Source of the DNA: Bacillota bacterium
Lineage (GTDB): Bacteria; Bacillota; UBA4882; UBA8346
DNA: 64,000 nucleotides
Direction of reading: 5' to 3'
Assembly (NCBI GenBank): GCA_023392595.1
Contig: JAEVYU010000056.1
Location: forward strand, 82,109-146,108
Part shown: positions 42,746 to 50,633 of the stretch, piece after piece
Layout of the letters: every line of letters starts with the position of its first letter
How positions within the stretch are numbered: position 1 is the first letter of the stretch
The notes under the pieces: model-generated
Database searches by the model: none
What the model was told of the DNA's origin: nothing
What the model saw: the letters and a program-made list of their open reading frames with translations, nothing else
Translations under genes and position numbers: made by a program

Positions 42746-42927
42746 TTAATAACGATTTCCTTTACTTTGCCCATTCCGGTGCCGTTTGAATGCTTTATAG
42801 CCCGTCATTCTAGCCCCACAAGCCAGACAAACAAACATATCCTCCTTGTACAGATTTTTACCAGTTAATAGAAATGTAGACGATTTTTCAGGCTTGAAAT
42901 TGTAATGTTTCTACAATTTAAAAGCAT
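42746..42927 (-). pseudogene. Broken small zinc-ribbon gene
   Basis: Minus-strand frame KHYNFKPEKSSTFLLTGKNL, YKEDMFVCLACGARMTGYKA and FKRHRNGQSKGNRY. One CxxC pair is visible. Near the 5' end a base is lost and CAG has become TAG compared with the partial copy at 36474-36526 (LQKHYNF), so this gene is dead and the other copy is truncated. Function not recognised. Confidence 0.55.
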
Positions 42928-43128
42928 CAGCTACTTTAAAAATACAACTAAATTCCCAAGTGTAGTTGAACTTTGCGAGAAGAATTGGAAATGGCGATGG
43001 AGTAAGACAGAGGGGTATTATAAGTAAATTAACCACTCAATCGGTCTGGTTTATATTTGAAGAAACGGGCTGAACAAAATAATAAATATTTGCGGAATAG
43101 GCAATCCTATTTCGTGGAGGAGAAAGTC

Positions 43129-43599
43129 TTGCCATTCGATAAAGGGATTTATTATTTACTTGTCGCCTTAGCTTTTGGAATTGCAGCCTTAGTATTGATT
43201 CCCAAAAAACAATATAAAAAATTTTTTATTTATGGACTACTTTTTGGGGGAATCCTAGATATGTTCATTATCATTATTTTTAGTGGCCTTTTTCAGTTAT
43301 TTAAGTATTTTTATATTGGCTCATTTAGTATTTTAGGGCTTTTTTCTTTCTGGACCCCCATAGCTTGGATTTTTACGTTTATGATATATCTTTATTTTTT
43401 ACCAGTCAGAAAAATATTTTTATATCCGTATGTGACCAGTTTTATAGCTTTTGGTTATATGGTAGGACAAGCTTTTAAGGGAATAGGACTATTTAAGTTT
43501 TATGATGGTTATTTATATTTTATGCCTTTTACCTTTATCATATGGTTTTCTCTTGCAGCTTGGGCGTATATTAAAGGGGAAAAGATTACTTTACGATAA
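43129..43599 (+). CDS. Polytopic membrane protein, paralogue of 47638-48123
   Basis: About 156 aa from a TTG start 6 bp after GGAGGAG. The longer frame from 43057 runs through a dispersed repeat. Four to five hydrophobic segments are visible (YYLLVALAFGIAALVLI, FFIYGLLFGGILDMFIIIIF, LGLFSFWTPIAWIFTFMIYLYFLP, FIAFGYMVGQAF, MPFTFIIWFSLAAWAYI). The block YG.iFG...D near the start and P.aW..f.iY.YfLP in the middle is shared with the second copy at 47.6 kb. Function unknown; no catalytic residues are evident. Likely a spore-former-specific integral membrane family. Confidence 0.7.
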   Translation: MPFDKGIYYLLVALAFGIAALVLIPKKQYKKFFIYGLLFGGILDMFIIIIFSGLFQLFKYFYIGSFSILGLFSFWTPIAWIFTFMIYLYFLPVRKIFLYPYVTSFIAFGYMVGQAFKGIGLFKFYDGYLYFMPFTFIIWFSLAAWAYIKGEKITLR

Positions 43600-43745
43600 T
43601 AGCACTGAAAAAATAACCCTGCCCAAGGAGACTATCCCAATCTTGATTGAATTTTTCCCCTGTCAAGCTATCAGGTCTCATCAATATATTAATTAAATTT
43701 TACAATATTTTTTGGAAAAGTCTATATAAAATAAGGAATATAAAA
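43600..43745. repeat. Segment duplicated at 45215-45375
   Basis: 'atcccaatcttgattgaatt', 'cccctgtcaagctat' and 'aaaataaggaatataaaa' recur in order at 45.2-45.37 kb. The duplication junction at 45.2 kb cuts the second copy of the 82-aa gene. Confidence 0.6.
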
Positions 43746-43829
43746 AATCTCACTGTCCAAAGCGACAATGGGACTTTTTTATTGCCGTAGTCGATTCCCC
43801 GTTTAACTATTTATAAGAGGATAATCCAT

Positions 43830-43893
43830 CTAAATGAAGCTGCTAAAACTGCACCCACAAGATCCACCAGATAGACCTTTTAAACCACTCGCC
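43830..43893 (-). pseudogene. Relic of a third YjcZ-like gene
   Basis: Minus-strand reading SGLKGLSGG, SCGC, FSSFI and stop keeps both ends of the YjcZ-like gene but lacks the hydrophobic middle. The flank at 43905-43985 ('ataggtctgtctt..tatattatgaattttatgg') parallels the upstream regions of the intact copies at 39.2 and 44.75 kb. Confidence 0.6.
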
Positions 43894-44167
43894 CTATCCC
43901 CTTTTTACCGTTTGATAGGTCTGTCTTTTATATATTATGAATTTTATGGATAATAGAAACCAGACCAATGTTATTATACTTGGGACTGCTGAAGATTACT
44001 CTAATAGTCCTCCGGCTGAAGAAGTTTCAACATTGGGGAAGCACCGTGATGCCAACAAAGTGTGGTAAATTTTCCAAAAAGGCTAGTCAAATTCTACTTT
44101 AGTCATAAAGTCGAATTTCCCATTTCTCCATACAATGTACTAAATACTTAAAACCTGAGGTGATAAT

Positions 44168-44416
44168 ATGTCTATGAATTATGATTATAACCCTGAATCA
44201 TTTCAATATAGTAGCATTCAAGCTGAGCCAATGTGGGACTATGCTAATAACTATGTAGGAGTCGATTCGCCACCCGTTAACGCCCAACAATTCTGGGGAT
44301 TTGGAAGACCGTTTTTTGGTGGGCCTTTTTTTAGACCGTTCCCGTTTGGAAGGTTCGGACACCCATTCTTTGGATCACCGTTTTTCTTTCGTAGACCATG
44401 GGGAGGTTGGTGGTAG
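44168..44416 (+). CDS. Phe/Gly/Arg-rich small protein, spore-coat-like (82 aa)
   Basis: MSMNYDYNPESFQYSSIQAE, then NAQQFWGFGRPFFGGPFFR and PFPFGRFGHPFFGSPFFFRR, ending WGGWW. The C-terminal half is almost only Phe, Gly, Pro, Arg and Trp. It aligns loosely with the tail of the LysM protein at 38293 (QF..FG..FGR..RPFF), so they share an ancestry or selection for the same composition. CCTGAGGTGATAAT gives the ribosome site. CATACAATGTAC lies ~36 bp upstream, as in the LysM gene; it fits a sigma-E type -10 (CATACANT). Confidence 0.75.
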   Translation: MSMNYDYNPESFQYSSIQAEPMWDYANNYVGVDSPPVNAQQFWGFGRPFFGGPFFRPFPFGRFGHPFFGSPFFFRRPWGGWW

Positions 44417-44581
44417 AGTTTTTTTCATTGGACTTTTGTATTCTATGATCAAATCAAAACAAAAACCTGCTTAATCTTCACAGCTTAAAATTGCTTTTAA
44501 AAAATCCCCACACCTAATTTGGCAAAGGGATTTTTTATATTAAATCAATGACTGATTTAAGTCAATGGACATAAACACTTC

Positions 44582-44725
44582 TTAGATGAAACCGCCACCG
44601 AAGCAACCACCACATCCGATTACTAACAGTACGAAGATTAAGAACATGAGCCAGCCGCTTCCAAAACCAAAACCATCCCATAATCCTTTAACGCTATCAG
44701 CCAATCCCTTTAATCCATCTGCCAT
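44582..44725 (-). CDS. YjcZ-like sporulation mini-protein, copy 2 (47 aa)
   Basis: MADGLKGLADSVKGLWDGFG, then GSGWLMFLIFVLLVIGCGGC and FGGGFI. Same design and upstream region as copy 1 (39044-39178), with an extra turn in the amphipathic N-terminal helix (LADSVKG) and fewer Cys residues. Ribosome site GAGGAGGTATATAAC is slightly stronger. Nearly identical sequence upstream for ~300 bp shows recent segmental duplication. Confidence 0.65.
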   Translation of the reverse strand: MADGLKGLADSVKGLWDGFGFGSGWLMFLIFVLLVIGCGGCFGGGFI

Positions 44726-44844
44726 TGTTATATACCTCCTCTTTACGAGTATAAACCTTTAGCAGGTCTATCTTTATCTATATTATGAGTTCCATGGGTA
44801 AAAAAAGTTAGACAGATGTTATTTTTGGAGATGCCAAAGCCTTT

Positions 44845-44893
44845 CCATGAAAAGAGCCTTCTCACTTACAACGCAATAGGCTCTTTTCGTGGC
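44845..44893. repeat. Long inverted repeat between the two genes of the duplicated module
   Basis: CCATGAAAAGAGCC pairs with GGCTCTTTTCGTGG (14 bp, one G-T pair) around ~21 nt. The counterpart in copy 1 (39293-39340) is less well paired. Possible terminator without a T-run, or a processing site. Confidence 0.5.
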
Positions 44894-45043
44894 GCTATGG
44901 ACTTACCATTAAAGGATAAGAGGAATGTATCTAATAAATTGTCTTTTCTATGATATGAGCTTTATGAGCAAAAGGTGAAGGAATTTTAAAAACCCCAATC
45001 ACGATTAAGATTCATCTGGACCGGCTGAAACCAATTTTCAACA

Positions 45044-45247
45044 TCATTCATGGTAAACTTTCACTAAACTCCATTTAAAACTTTGAGTGTTAAAACAGAG
45101 TTCATACTGGTTTGGGTTATCGGTGGTTACCATAATATGAACCAGTCTAGCTTCTCCTTCTTTTTCGCTCCACATGCTAGAAACCTTTAAGCTATAATAC
45201 CGGCGGCAATGAGTTCCCTTTGGGATTGTGTAAGAAGGCGATCCCAA
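45044..45247 (-). pseudogene. Chimeric, 5'-truncated copy of the 82-aa gene
   Basis: The C-terminal ~53 codons (YYSLKVSSMWSEKEGEARLV, HIMVTTDNPNQYELCFNTQS...) match 39497-39745. The first ~15 codons come from the duplicated segment at 43600-43745, and no ribosome site precedes the ATG. A recombination product, probably not expressed. Confidence 0.65.
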
Positions 45248-45352
45248 TTTGGGTTGAATTTTTTACCCGTCAAATTATTAACTCCCATTCATAAATCAAT
45301 ACTATTTTTACGATGCTTTTAGAAAAAATCTAGGTAAAATAAGGAATATAAA

Positions 45353-45389
45353 AGAGCCCCCATCACCCAATCCGGTGATGGGGGCTTTT
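45353..45389. terminator. Strong bidirectional terminator hairpin
   Basis: GCCCCCATCACC/GGTGATGGGGGC with a 6-nt loop, flanked by AAAAGA and TTTTA. It is followed by AAAGGAGG and an ATG with only five codons (MKKEG), a relic start. Between 45392 and 45742 I see no gene. Confidence 0.7.
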
Positions 45390-45742
45390 AAAGGAGGTAA
45401 TACAATGAAAAAAGAGGGTTGATATCTATTGTAACGGTACCATTTGTAAATAGTTCCTGCCAAAAATCTCCTTTCACTCAAAGAACCGCTTTGATTCCCG
45501 GTCATTCTACACCCGCCGAACCCAATCCAATCGGTGTTTTTAACCTTTGCAGTTTAAATCTCTGGATAAATGCCATACTTCAATTCCTTTTCCTTAAATT
45601 CTGGTTTTCTTTCCCGCCGCCGCTTTTATACATCTCTGCAAGCGAACTTTTTATATCCAATAAAAAAGCGGAGAAGATTACTCTCCTCCAGCTTAACTCC
45701 TTAATCTTTATCCGGCAACATAATCTTCATCACTTCCCCAAA

Positions 45743-47275
45743 TCACTCCAGCACATCGATGGGCCGCATCATATCATAGTCCTCATGCTCAAGCAGATGG
45801 CAATGCCATACATAACGGCCCGTATATGGTCCAAACCGGATAATAATCCGTGTCACTTCTCCCGGAGTACTCCGGACCGTATCCTTCCAACCCTGCTCAT
45901 TGGGTAACGGCGGTACAGATGGCCCGGTAAAATAAATTTTCTGTGTTTGATTAAAAAGTTGGACGTCAAAAGGCTGCCGGTTCAGGATTTGGAATTGCAC
46001 TAAATGGAGATGGACAGGATGAGCGACAAAGCCTGAATTGATCAGGTTCCAGATTTCGACCTTGCCCAGCCTTGGAGTCTCCGTTACCGGATCATGCCAA
46101 CTCTTTCCATTTAATAAAAATACCAACCGGCCATATGGGTCTTGTTGCACAACCATGTTCATATTCCGTCTTACCTTGGCCACACATTCGGCTAGAGGCA
46201 CCACCGGATAGAGGCTATCCGGAATCCAACTCCTGTCTTGACAAAATAGCGGTAAATCCACCCGAAATTGCATGATTCGTCCGGTAGTCTCCGGATCAAC
46301 CGGTGTCCCAATAGGGAAAGGACTGGGAGCGTCATTGAGCAAATCCAATTTTTTTCCGTTATAACCGGTAAAATCGATGATCACATCGGCCCGTTCCGCA
46401 GGGGCCAAAATCAATTCATGCAGTTTTACCGGTACTTCCAGAAAACCGCCATCGGTTCCTATCTGGTAAATTGGCAGTCCGGATTGGATTTTCATTCGAT
46501 AAAAACGGTGATTGGAGCCATTTAAAATCCTGAACCGGTATTTGCGCGGTTCCACCACTAAATACGGCCAAACTTTTCCATTGACCAAAATAGTGTCCCC
46601 ATCCATTCCGGGGGTAATGGACGGATTGACTCCGGGAACCGGCGGCTGCGGCTGACTGGGATAAAATAGGGAACCATCTTGGTTAAAAGAGCGGTCTTGA
46701 ATCAGCAGCGGGATTTCATATTCGCCTTGGGGAAGATCCAATATTTTTTCAAATTTATCGCGGATCAGGTAAAATCCGGCTAGCCCGGCATAAACATTCA
46801 ATCGCGTTATTCCCATAGCATGATCATGATACCACAGTGTGGCGGCTTGTTGATGATTGGTGTAGCAATATGTCGGATGGACGAAATTTGGTCCGGTCTC
46901 CTGAAAATTTTTGGTAAACCAAGCTTCAGGGTAACCGTCACTCTCCGGCTTAACCTTGGCGCCGTGCAGGTGAGTTACAGTCCGGACTTCCGGAGCATCC
47001 ATGGCGCCATGCAGCGTTTTATCAACAGGAAGAAAGTGTTTGTCGGGAAGATTATTTTGCCATTGGATCATCAATTTCTCATCCTTATGGGCTTCAATCA
47101 CCGGGCCGGGATAGGTTCCGTTATAACCCCAAATTAAGGTATCAGGAAGTTCACTATGAAGCGACTGCTTTGTTTGAATCATTTTAATTTCATAATAAGT
47201 TTTTTCCTCATCCCGGTATTTTGGCTTTAGAACTTTGGGTATGGGTAACTTGTCCTTAAATTTTGTGAGTGACAT
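45743..47275 (-). CDS. cotA: CotA-type multicopper oxidase (laccase)
   Basis: Outer spore-coat laccase family. From ATG 47275 (GGGAGGG ahead) it is 510 aa, the CotA size. It begins MSLTKFKDKLPIPKVLKP. Copper ligand motifs are complete: THLHG, LWYHDHAMGITRLN, HPVHLHLVQFQIL and WHCHLLEHEDYDMMRP (with the axial Met). Three cupredoxin domains are implied. There is no signal peptide, as expected for a mother-cell coat protein. The gene is alone between a small-gene cluster of coat-like proteins and an A/T-rich stretch. It likely gives pigment formation or UV/oxidant protection to spores. Confidence 0.93.
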   Translation of the reverse strand: MSLTKFKDKLPIPKVLKPKYRDEEKTYYEIKMIQTKQSLHSELPDTLIWGYNGTYPGPVIEAHKDEKLMIQWQNNLPDKHFLPVDKTLHGAMDAPEVRTVTHLHGAKVKPESDGYPEAWFTKNFQETGPNFVHPTYCYTNHQQAATLWYHDHAMGITRLNVYAGLAGFYLIRDKFEKILDLPQGEYEIPLLIQDRSFNQDGSLFYPSQPQPPVPGVNPSITPGMDGDTILVNGKVWPYLVVEPRKYRFRILNGSNHRFYRMKIQSGLPIYQIGTDGGFLEVPVKLHELILAPAERADVIIDFTGYNGKKLDLLNDAPSPFPIGTPVDPETTGRIMQFRVDLPLFCQDRSWIPDSLYPVVPLAECVAKVRRNMNMVVQQDPYGRLVFLLNGKSWHDPVTETPRLGKVEIWNLINSGFVAHPVHLHLVQFQILNRQPFDVQLFNQTQKIYFTGPSVPPLPNEQGWKDTVRSTPGEVTRIIIRFGPYTGRYVWHCHLLEHEDYDMMRPIDVLE

Positions 47276-47637
47276 TATCAAAAATCCCTCCCATGCATAA
47301 ATTTTCAATCCAATATATGTATAAAATTTCACAAATGAATTTGATTTTCTCCAATTAACGACCATATCGTAATAAAAAATGCAATCAACTTATATAATAA
47401 ATCATAAATATGCAATAAAAATGAATTGCAAAATTCCCATGGGCTTAAAAATTTGGACATAAAAAAACGAGGGAATTATCCTCGGTTTATCGCTTTGTTT
47501 AAACATTTTTTATTGAGAAATTTTCAATCCCTACATGATTTTAAAAAATAATGACAATAATAATCTATCATCCCAAGCTAGGATAATCTCAAAGAACTTC
47601 CCTCTATGAAGTTTAAAACTTTAAGGTTAAAATATAA
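47276..47637. other. AT-rich gap upstream of cotA
   Basis: Contains a CGAGG/CCTCG hairpin at ~47469-47485 and probably the divergent promoters of cotA and the membrane protein gene. No ORF seen. Confidence 0.5.
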
Positions 47638-48123
47638 ATGCCAATTTGCTATCTATACCTCATAAAACTGACAATATTTCTTCTCTTACTGGTGGTACTT
47701 GTTCCAAGGGCCGAAATTCGTCGCCTTTTTGCATATGGAATTATATTCGGCAGTCTCTATGATGTGGTAGGACTAACCATTGGTCATTTTACAAATCTTT
47801 TTAGATGGATTAACTTTTATCCCTTCGGTTATGGTTATTTACCATTTGCCTCGCCAATATCCTGGTGCGCCTTTTATATTATATACTTCTATCTACTGCC
47901 TCAACAAAAGCCAATCATTTATATATTTCCTATATCAGGAATCGTCATGAGTATGATCTATTCAAGAGTACTCGTCAACTTGGGAATGTTTATCGAGCCT
48001 AATTTCTTACTGCGATTGGCTAATTTCACATTATGGTATTCTTATGCGACATGGGGGTACTTAAAATTAAGTGAATATATTGACGCAAAAAAAGGTGATG
48101 TTCATAAAAAAGCATGGTCTTGA
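47638..48123 (+). CDS. Polytopic membrane protein, paralogue of 43129-43599
   Basis: 161 aa, with about five hydrophobic segments: IKLTIFLLLLVVLVP, FAYGIIFGSLYDVVGLTIG, ASPISWCAFYIIYFYLLP, IIYIFPISGIVMSMIY and LANFTLWYSYATWGYL. It shares FaYGiiFGslyDv and SPISW..FyIiYFYLLP with the first copy. A weak AAGG lies before the ATG. It lies back to back with cotA. Its basic tail (KKGDVHKKAWS) should be cytoplasmic. Function unknown. Confidence 0.7.
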   Translation: MPICYLYLIKLTIFLLLLVVLVPRAEIRRLFAYGIIFGSLYDVVGLTIGHFTNLFRWINFYPFGYGYLPFASPISWCAFYIIYFYLLPQQKPIIYIFPISGIVMSMIYSRVLVNLGMFIEPNFLLRLANFTLWYSYATWGYLKLSEYIDAKKGDVHKKAWS

Positions 48124-48217
48124 ACTTAAAACACCGGCAATGCTACCAACACATAAAAGCCCCTCTGCCAAACCAGCAATGGGGCCTTCCGATATAGGAT
48201 CTTGGTTCTTTATCCGT

Positions 48218-48679
48218 TTAGCGACTCTTTATTTTGGTAAACCTTATGATACAGAAGGCGGTTATACCTGCATAGATACTATGAGGCACTATAGCAAAAA
48301 AAGTATTCAGGATTGTTGGTTTAAACATAAATACATGAGGCATACCTGCAACTAAAAAACCGAAAATAGCAACCCATCCAATAAGACCAACCCCAATACC
48401 CTTTAATAAATAATTCCGGCAACCGCTCCACTGCAAAACGAGGCCGATGATTACCCCGATGACTGCTCCCATAATCCAATCGGTTACTATACCGGTTAGT
48501 GTACCTAATAATGATTTGGCATCATTCATATTGTTGGTAAATAAATCTGCTGCCAGAGTAGCAATGTGAATGATAGGTACTCCCATCCAAATAACCAAAA
48601 AATCAAATAACTCTCGAACTATCGATCCAATTACCCCCGAAATAATCCATAGCGTTAAGCGATCATCGGTGAATGCCAT
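48218..48679 (-). CDS. Hypothetical four-helix membrane protein (153 aa)
   Basis: Hydrophobic segments at ~10-30 (LWIISGVIGSIVRELFDFLVI), ~63-85 (TGIVTDWIMGAVIGVIIGLVL), ~95-112 (GIGVGLIGWVAIFGFLVAG) and ~128-147 (FAIVPHSIYAGITAFCII). No signal peptide, charged motif or known domain is recognised. AAGGAGGCGTTTC is an excellent ribosome site, so it is surely translated. Proteins of this general shape (YqhR-like) are common in sporulating Firmicutes. It faces the 47.6-kb membrane gene tail to tail. Confidence 0.7.
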   Translation of the reverse strand: MAFTDDRLTLWIISGVIGSIVRELFDFLVIWMGVPIIHIATLAADLFTNNMNDAKSLLGTLTGIVTDWIMGAVIGVIIGLVLQWSGCRNYLLKGIGVGLIGWVAIFGFLVAGMPHVFMFKPTILNTFFAIVPHSIYAGITAFCIIRFTKIKSR

Positions 48680-48844
48680 TGAAACGCCTCCTTATCTAGA
48701 GATATTTTGATCAGAATAGTTTTTTGTATCCGTCCGGGAGATTTCCAACCATGTAAAAAACAGTCATTTTAGTGTTCACATGACTGTCTTTAACGCCCCG
48801 AAGGATATTCCAGAAAATTGAAAAGGTTACGTGTTGTAATTAAC

Positions 48845-48967
48845 CAATCAATATGATATTATTTGCTAAAATAAAATGTTTTACCGGTTGGGCGAAGTTT
48901 GCTTCGCTTTCAAGAGAAACCGGCTTCCGGGGTGGGAAGCTCTTATTTGGAGCTTCCCACCTTTTTT
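48845..48967 (+). promoter_or_regulatory. Attenuator-type leader (candidate riboswitch) of the ArsB/NhaD gene
   Basis: A possible -10 TATGAT stands at ~48852. The leader folds as ACCGGTT (48883-48889) with AACCGGC (48918-48924), closing an inner GCGAAG/CTTCGC hairpin. A strong terminator follows: GGTGGGAAGCTC/GAGCTTCCCACC (48931-48961) with T6. GCTTCC (48923-48928) can instead pair with GGAAGC (48935-48940) inside the terminator's left arm, giving a mutually exclusive antiterminator. The ligand is unknown. Several ion-sensing riboswitches precede Na+/H+ antiporter-like genes, but I cannot match this to a named class. Confidence 0.6.
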
Positions 48968-49063
48968 GTTTTTTTCCGGCATATGTTACTGCATTATTCT
49001 TCCGTTATTGAACTTTAAATAAAGAAAACTAATATTATCAACTTTTGAAGGGGGATTTTCTAC

Positions 49064-50365
49064 ATGGTTTTAGCCTTGTTAATTTTTGGAGCAACCTATC
49101 TTTTTATTATGCTCGAAAAAATTCCGCGCCATCTGGTATCTTTAATTGGAGCTCTGGCTGTGATCATATCGGGGTTGCTCTCGATGGAAGAGGCGATGAA
49201 GTTTGTCAGCTGGGAAACCATTGGCTTGCTTTTAGGAATGTTCATTCTGGTGAGAATTCTTGAAGACGCCAATTTTTTTGATTTTTGGGCCGTCAGAACC
49301 ATGGAAACAGTAAACTTTGATGTAAAAAAAATCTTTTTTGTCTTCCCATTATTAACTGGCTTTTTAGCGGCGTTTATGGACAGCATCACCGTACTTTTAT
49401 TCTTTACCATCCTCACGATGAATGTGTGCAAGATGTTTCATATCAATCCGATTGGACTCATTATCGCCGAAGTATGTACTGCCAATACCGGCGGCAGTGC
49501 CACTCTGGTGGGCGACCCTCCGAATGTAATTATTGGCAATCTTCTGGGGTATGGATTTAACGACTTTGTCAGGAATACTGGTCCCATAGCAGTCATTGCC
49601 ACCATTGCCATCACCGTTTTTTGTTTTCTATTCAGCCTTAAATCTTTGCGAAAAGCCGCCAAACTAACCGCGCAAGAAAAAAAAGAATTACTACTAAACA
49701 ATGCCATTTCCGATCAAAGATTAGTCAAAATCGGTTTGATCGGATTTGCCAGTGCAATTTTATTGTTAATTCTTCATACGGAGCTTAACCGTCTACTGGG
49801 AATCCATATTGGCGCTGCCATCGCCACTCTGCTGCCGGCCCTGATTTCCTTGGTATTCCTGGGCGCCGCTAAGGCAGAACATGTCATAAAAAATATTGAC
49901 GGGGAAACTCTACTATTTTTTATTGGATTATTTATCGTCATTGGGGGCTTGGAAAAAATCGGAGCCTTAAAACTACTATCAAACTATATCGTAGATTTAT
50001 CAGGGGGAAACGGCATTCTACTGGCCATTCTTTTCATTTGGGTTTCGGGTCTCGCCAGCGCTATTGTTGACAATGTGCCGATGGCGCTCACCATGGCTTA
50101 TGTTCTCTTGGACATAATCGCTGCAGATCCCGCTCTTGCTCCTTTTAGAGCAAACCTGGCCTGGGCGTTAGCCATGGGACTCGATATTGGCGGCAACGCC
50201 ACACCGATTGGGGCTTCGGCAAACGTGATGGCTTATAGTATGATGCAAAAAAATAAAATAAAAATCAGCTGGGGCAGATGGTTCAAGGAAGCCATGCCCG
50301 CCACGATCATTGCACTAATCATTGTAACGGCAGGCATATATGTGAAAATTAAGTTCGGTATATAA
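49064..50365 (+). CDS. ArsB/NhaD-family ion transporter
   Basis: 433 aa with about eleven membrane spans. It begins MVLALLIFGATYLFIMLEKI. The repeated half-motifs GFLAAFMDSITVLLFFTI and ASAIVDNVPMALTMAYVLL are the re-entrant loops of the ion transporter superfamily. ANTGGSATLVGDPPNVIIG and GLDIGGNATPIGASANVMAY are the two substrate-site signatures shared by NhaD antiporters and ArsB. GAAGGGGG precedes the ATG. No arsenic genes are near, so Na+/H+ exchange or anion transport is as likely as arsenite efflux. It is controlled, I infer, by the attenuator-like leader. Confidence 0.85.
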   Translation: MVLALLIFGATYLFIMLEKIPRHLVSLIGALAVIISGLLSMEEAMKFVSWETIGLLLGMFILVRILEDANFFDFWAVRTMETVNFDVKKIFFVFPLLTGFLAAFMDSITVLLFFTILTMNVCKMFHINPIGLIIAEVCTANTGGSATLVGDPPNVIIGNLLGYGFNDFVRNTGPIAVIATIAITVFCFLFSLKSLRKAAKLTAQEKKELLLNNAISDQRLVKIGLIGFASAILLLILHTELNRLLGIHIGAAIATLLPALISLVFLGAAKAEHVIKNIDGETLLFFIGLFIVIGGLEKIGALKLLSNYIVDLSGGNGILLAILFIWVSGLASAIVDNVPMALTMAYVLLDIIAADPALAPFRANLAWALAMGLDIGGNATPIGASANVMAYSMMQKNKIKISWGRWFKEAMPATIIALIIVTAGIYVKIKFGI

Positions 50366-50423
50366 TTTTCAGGCAATTTCAGCCCCGCTGAAAGCCTGAC
50401 TATTTTTTAAAAACAATAGATAA

Positions 50424-50543
50424 GGGGCTGTCCCAAAAGTAAATTTTAACGATAAAGAAATACAATATATCGAAGTCAAACCATTCGATGAAGCTATATA
50501 TTGTATTTCTTATTGATTTTGAATTGCTTTTTAGACAGCCTCC
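50424..50543. mobile_element. MITE-like element with terminal inverted repeats
   Basis: The left end GGGGCTGTCCCAAAA and right end TTTTTAGACAGCCTCC are near-inverses. TAA borders both sides (50421-50423 and 50544-50546), a possible 3-bp target duplication. Inside, AAGAAATACAATATAT is mirrored by ATATATTGTATTTCTT. There is no ORF. The core is shared with 27130-27250. Confidence 0.6.
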
Positions 50544-50547
50544 TAAA

Positions 50548-50582
50548 AACCATAACCTCCTGAAAGTAAGGAGGTTATGGTT
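50548..50582. terminator. Bidirectional hairpin after the glucuronidase gene
   Basis: AACCATAACCTCC pairs perfectly with GGAGGTTATGGTT around a 9-nt loop. It lies between the convergent transporter and glucuronidase genes. The T-run is weak. Confidence 0.65.
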
Positions 50583-50633
50583 AAATCAATTGTTGAATTC
50601 ATCACGATCCCTGATACCTTTGATGAAGACCGA

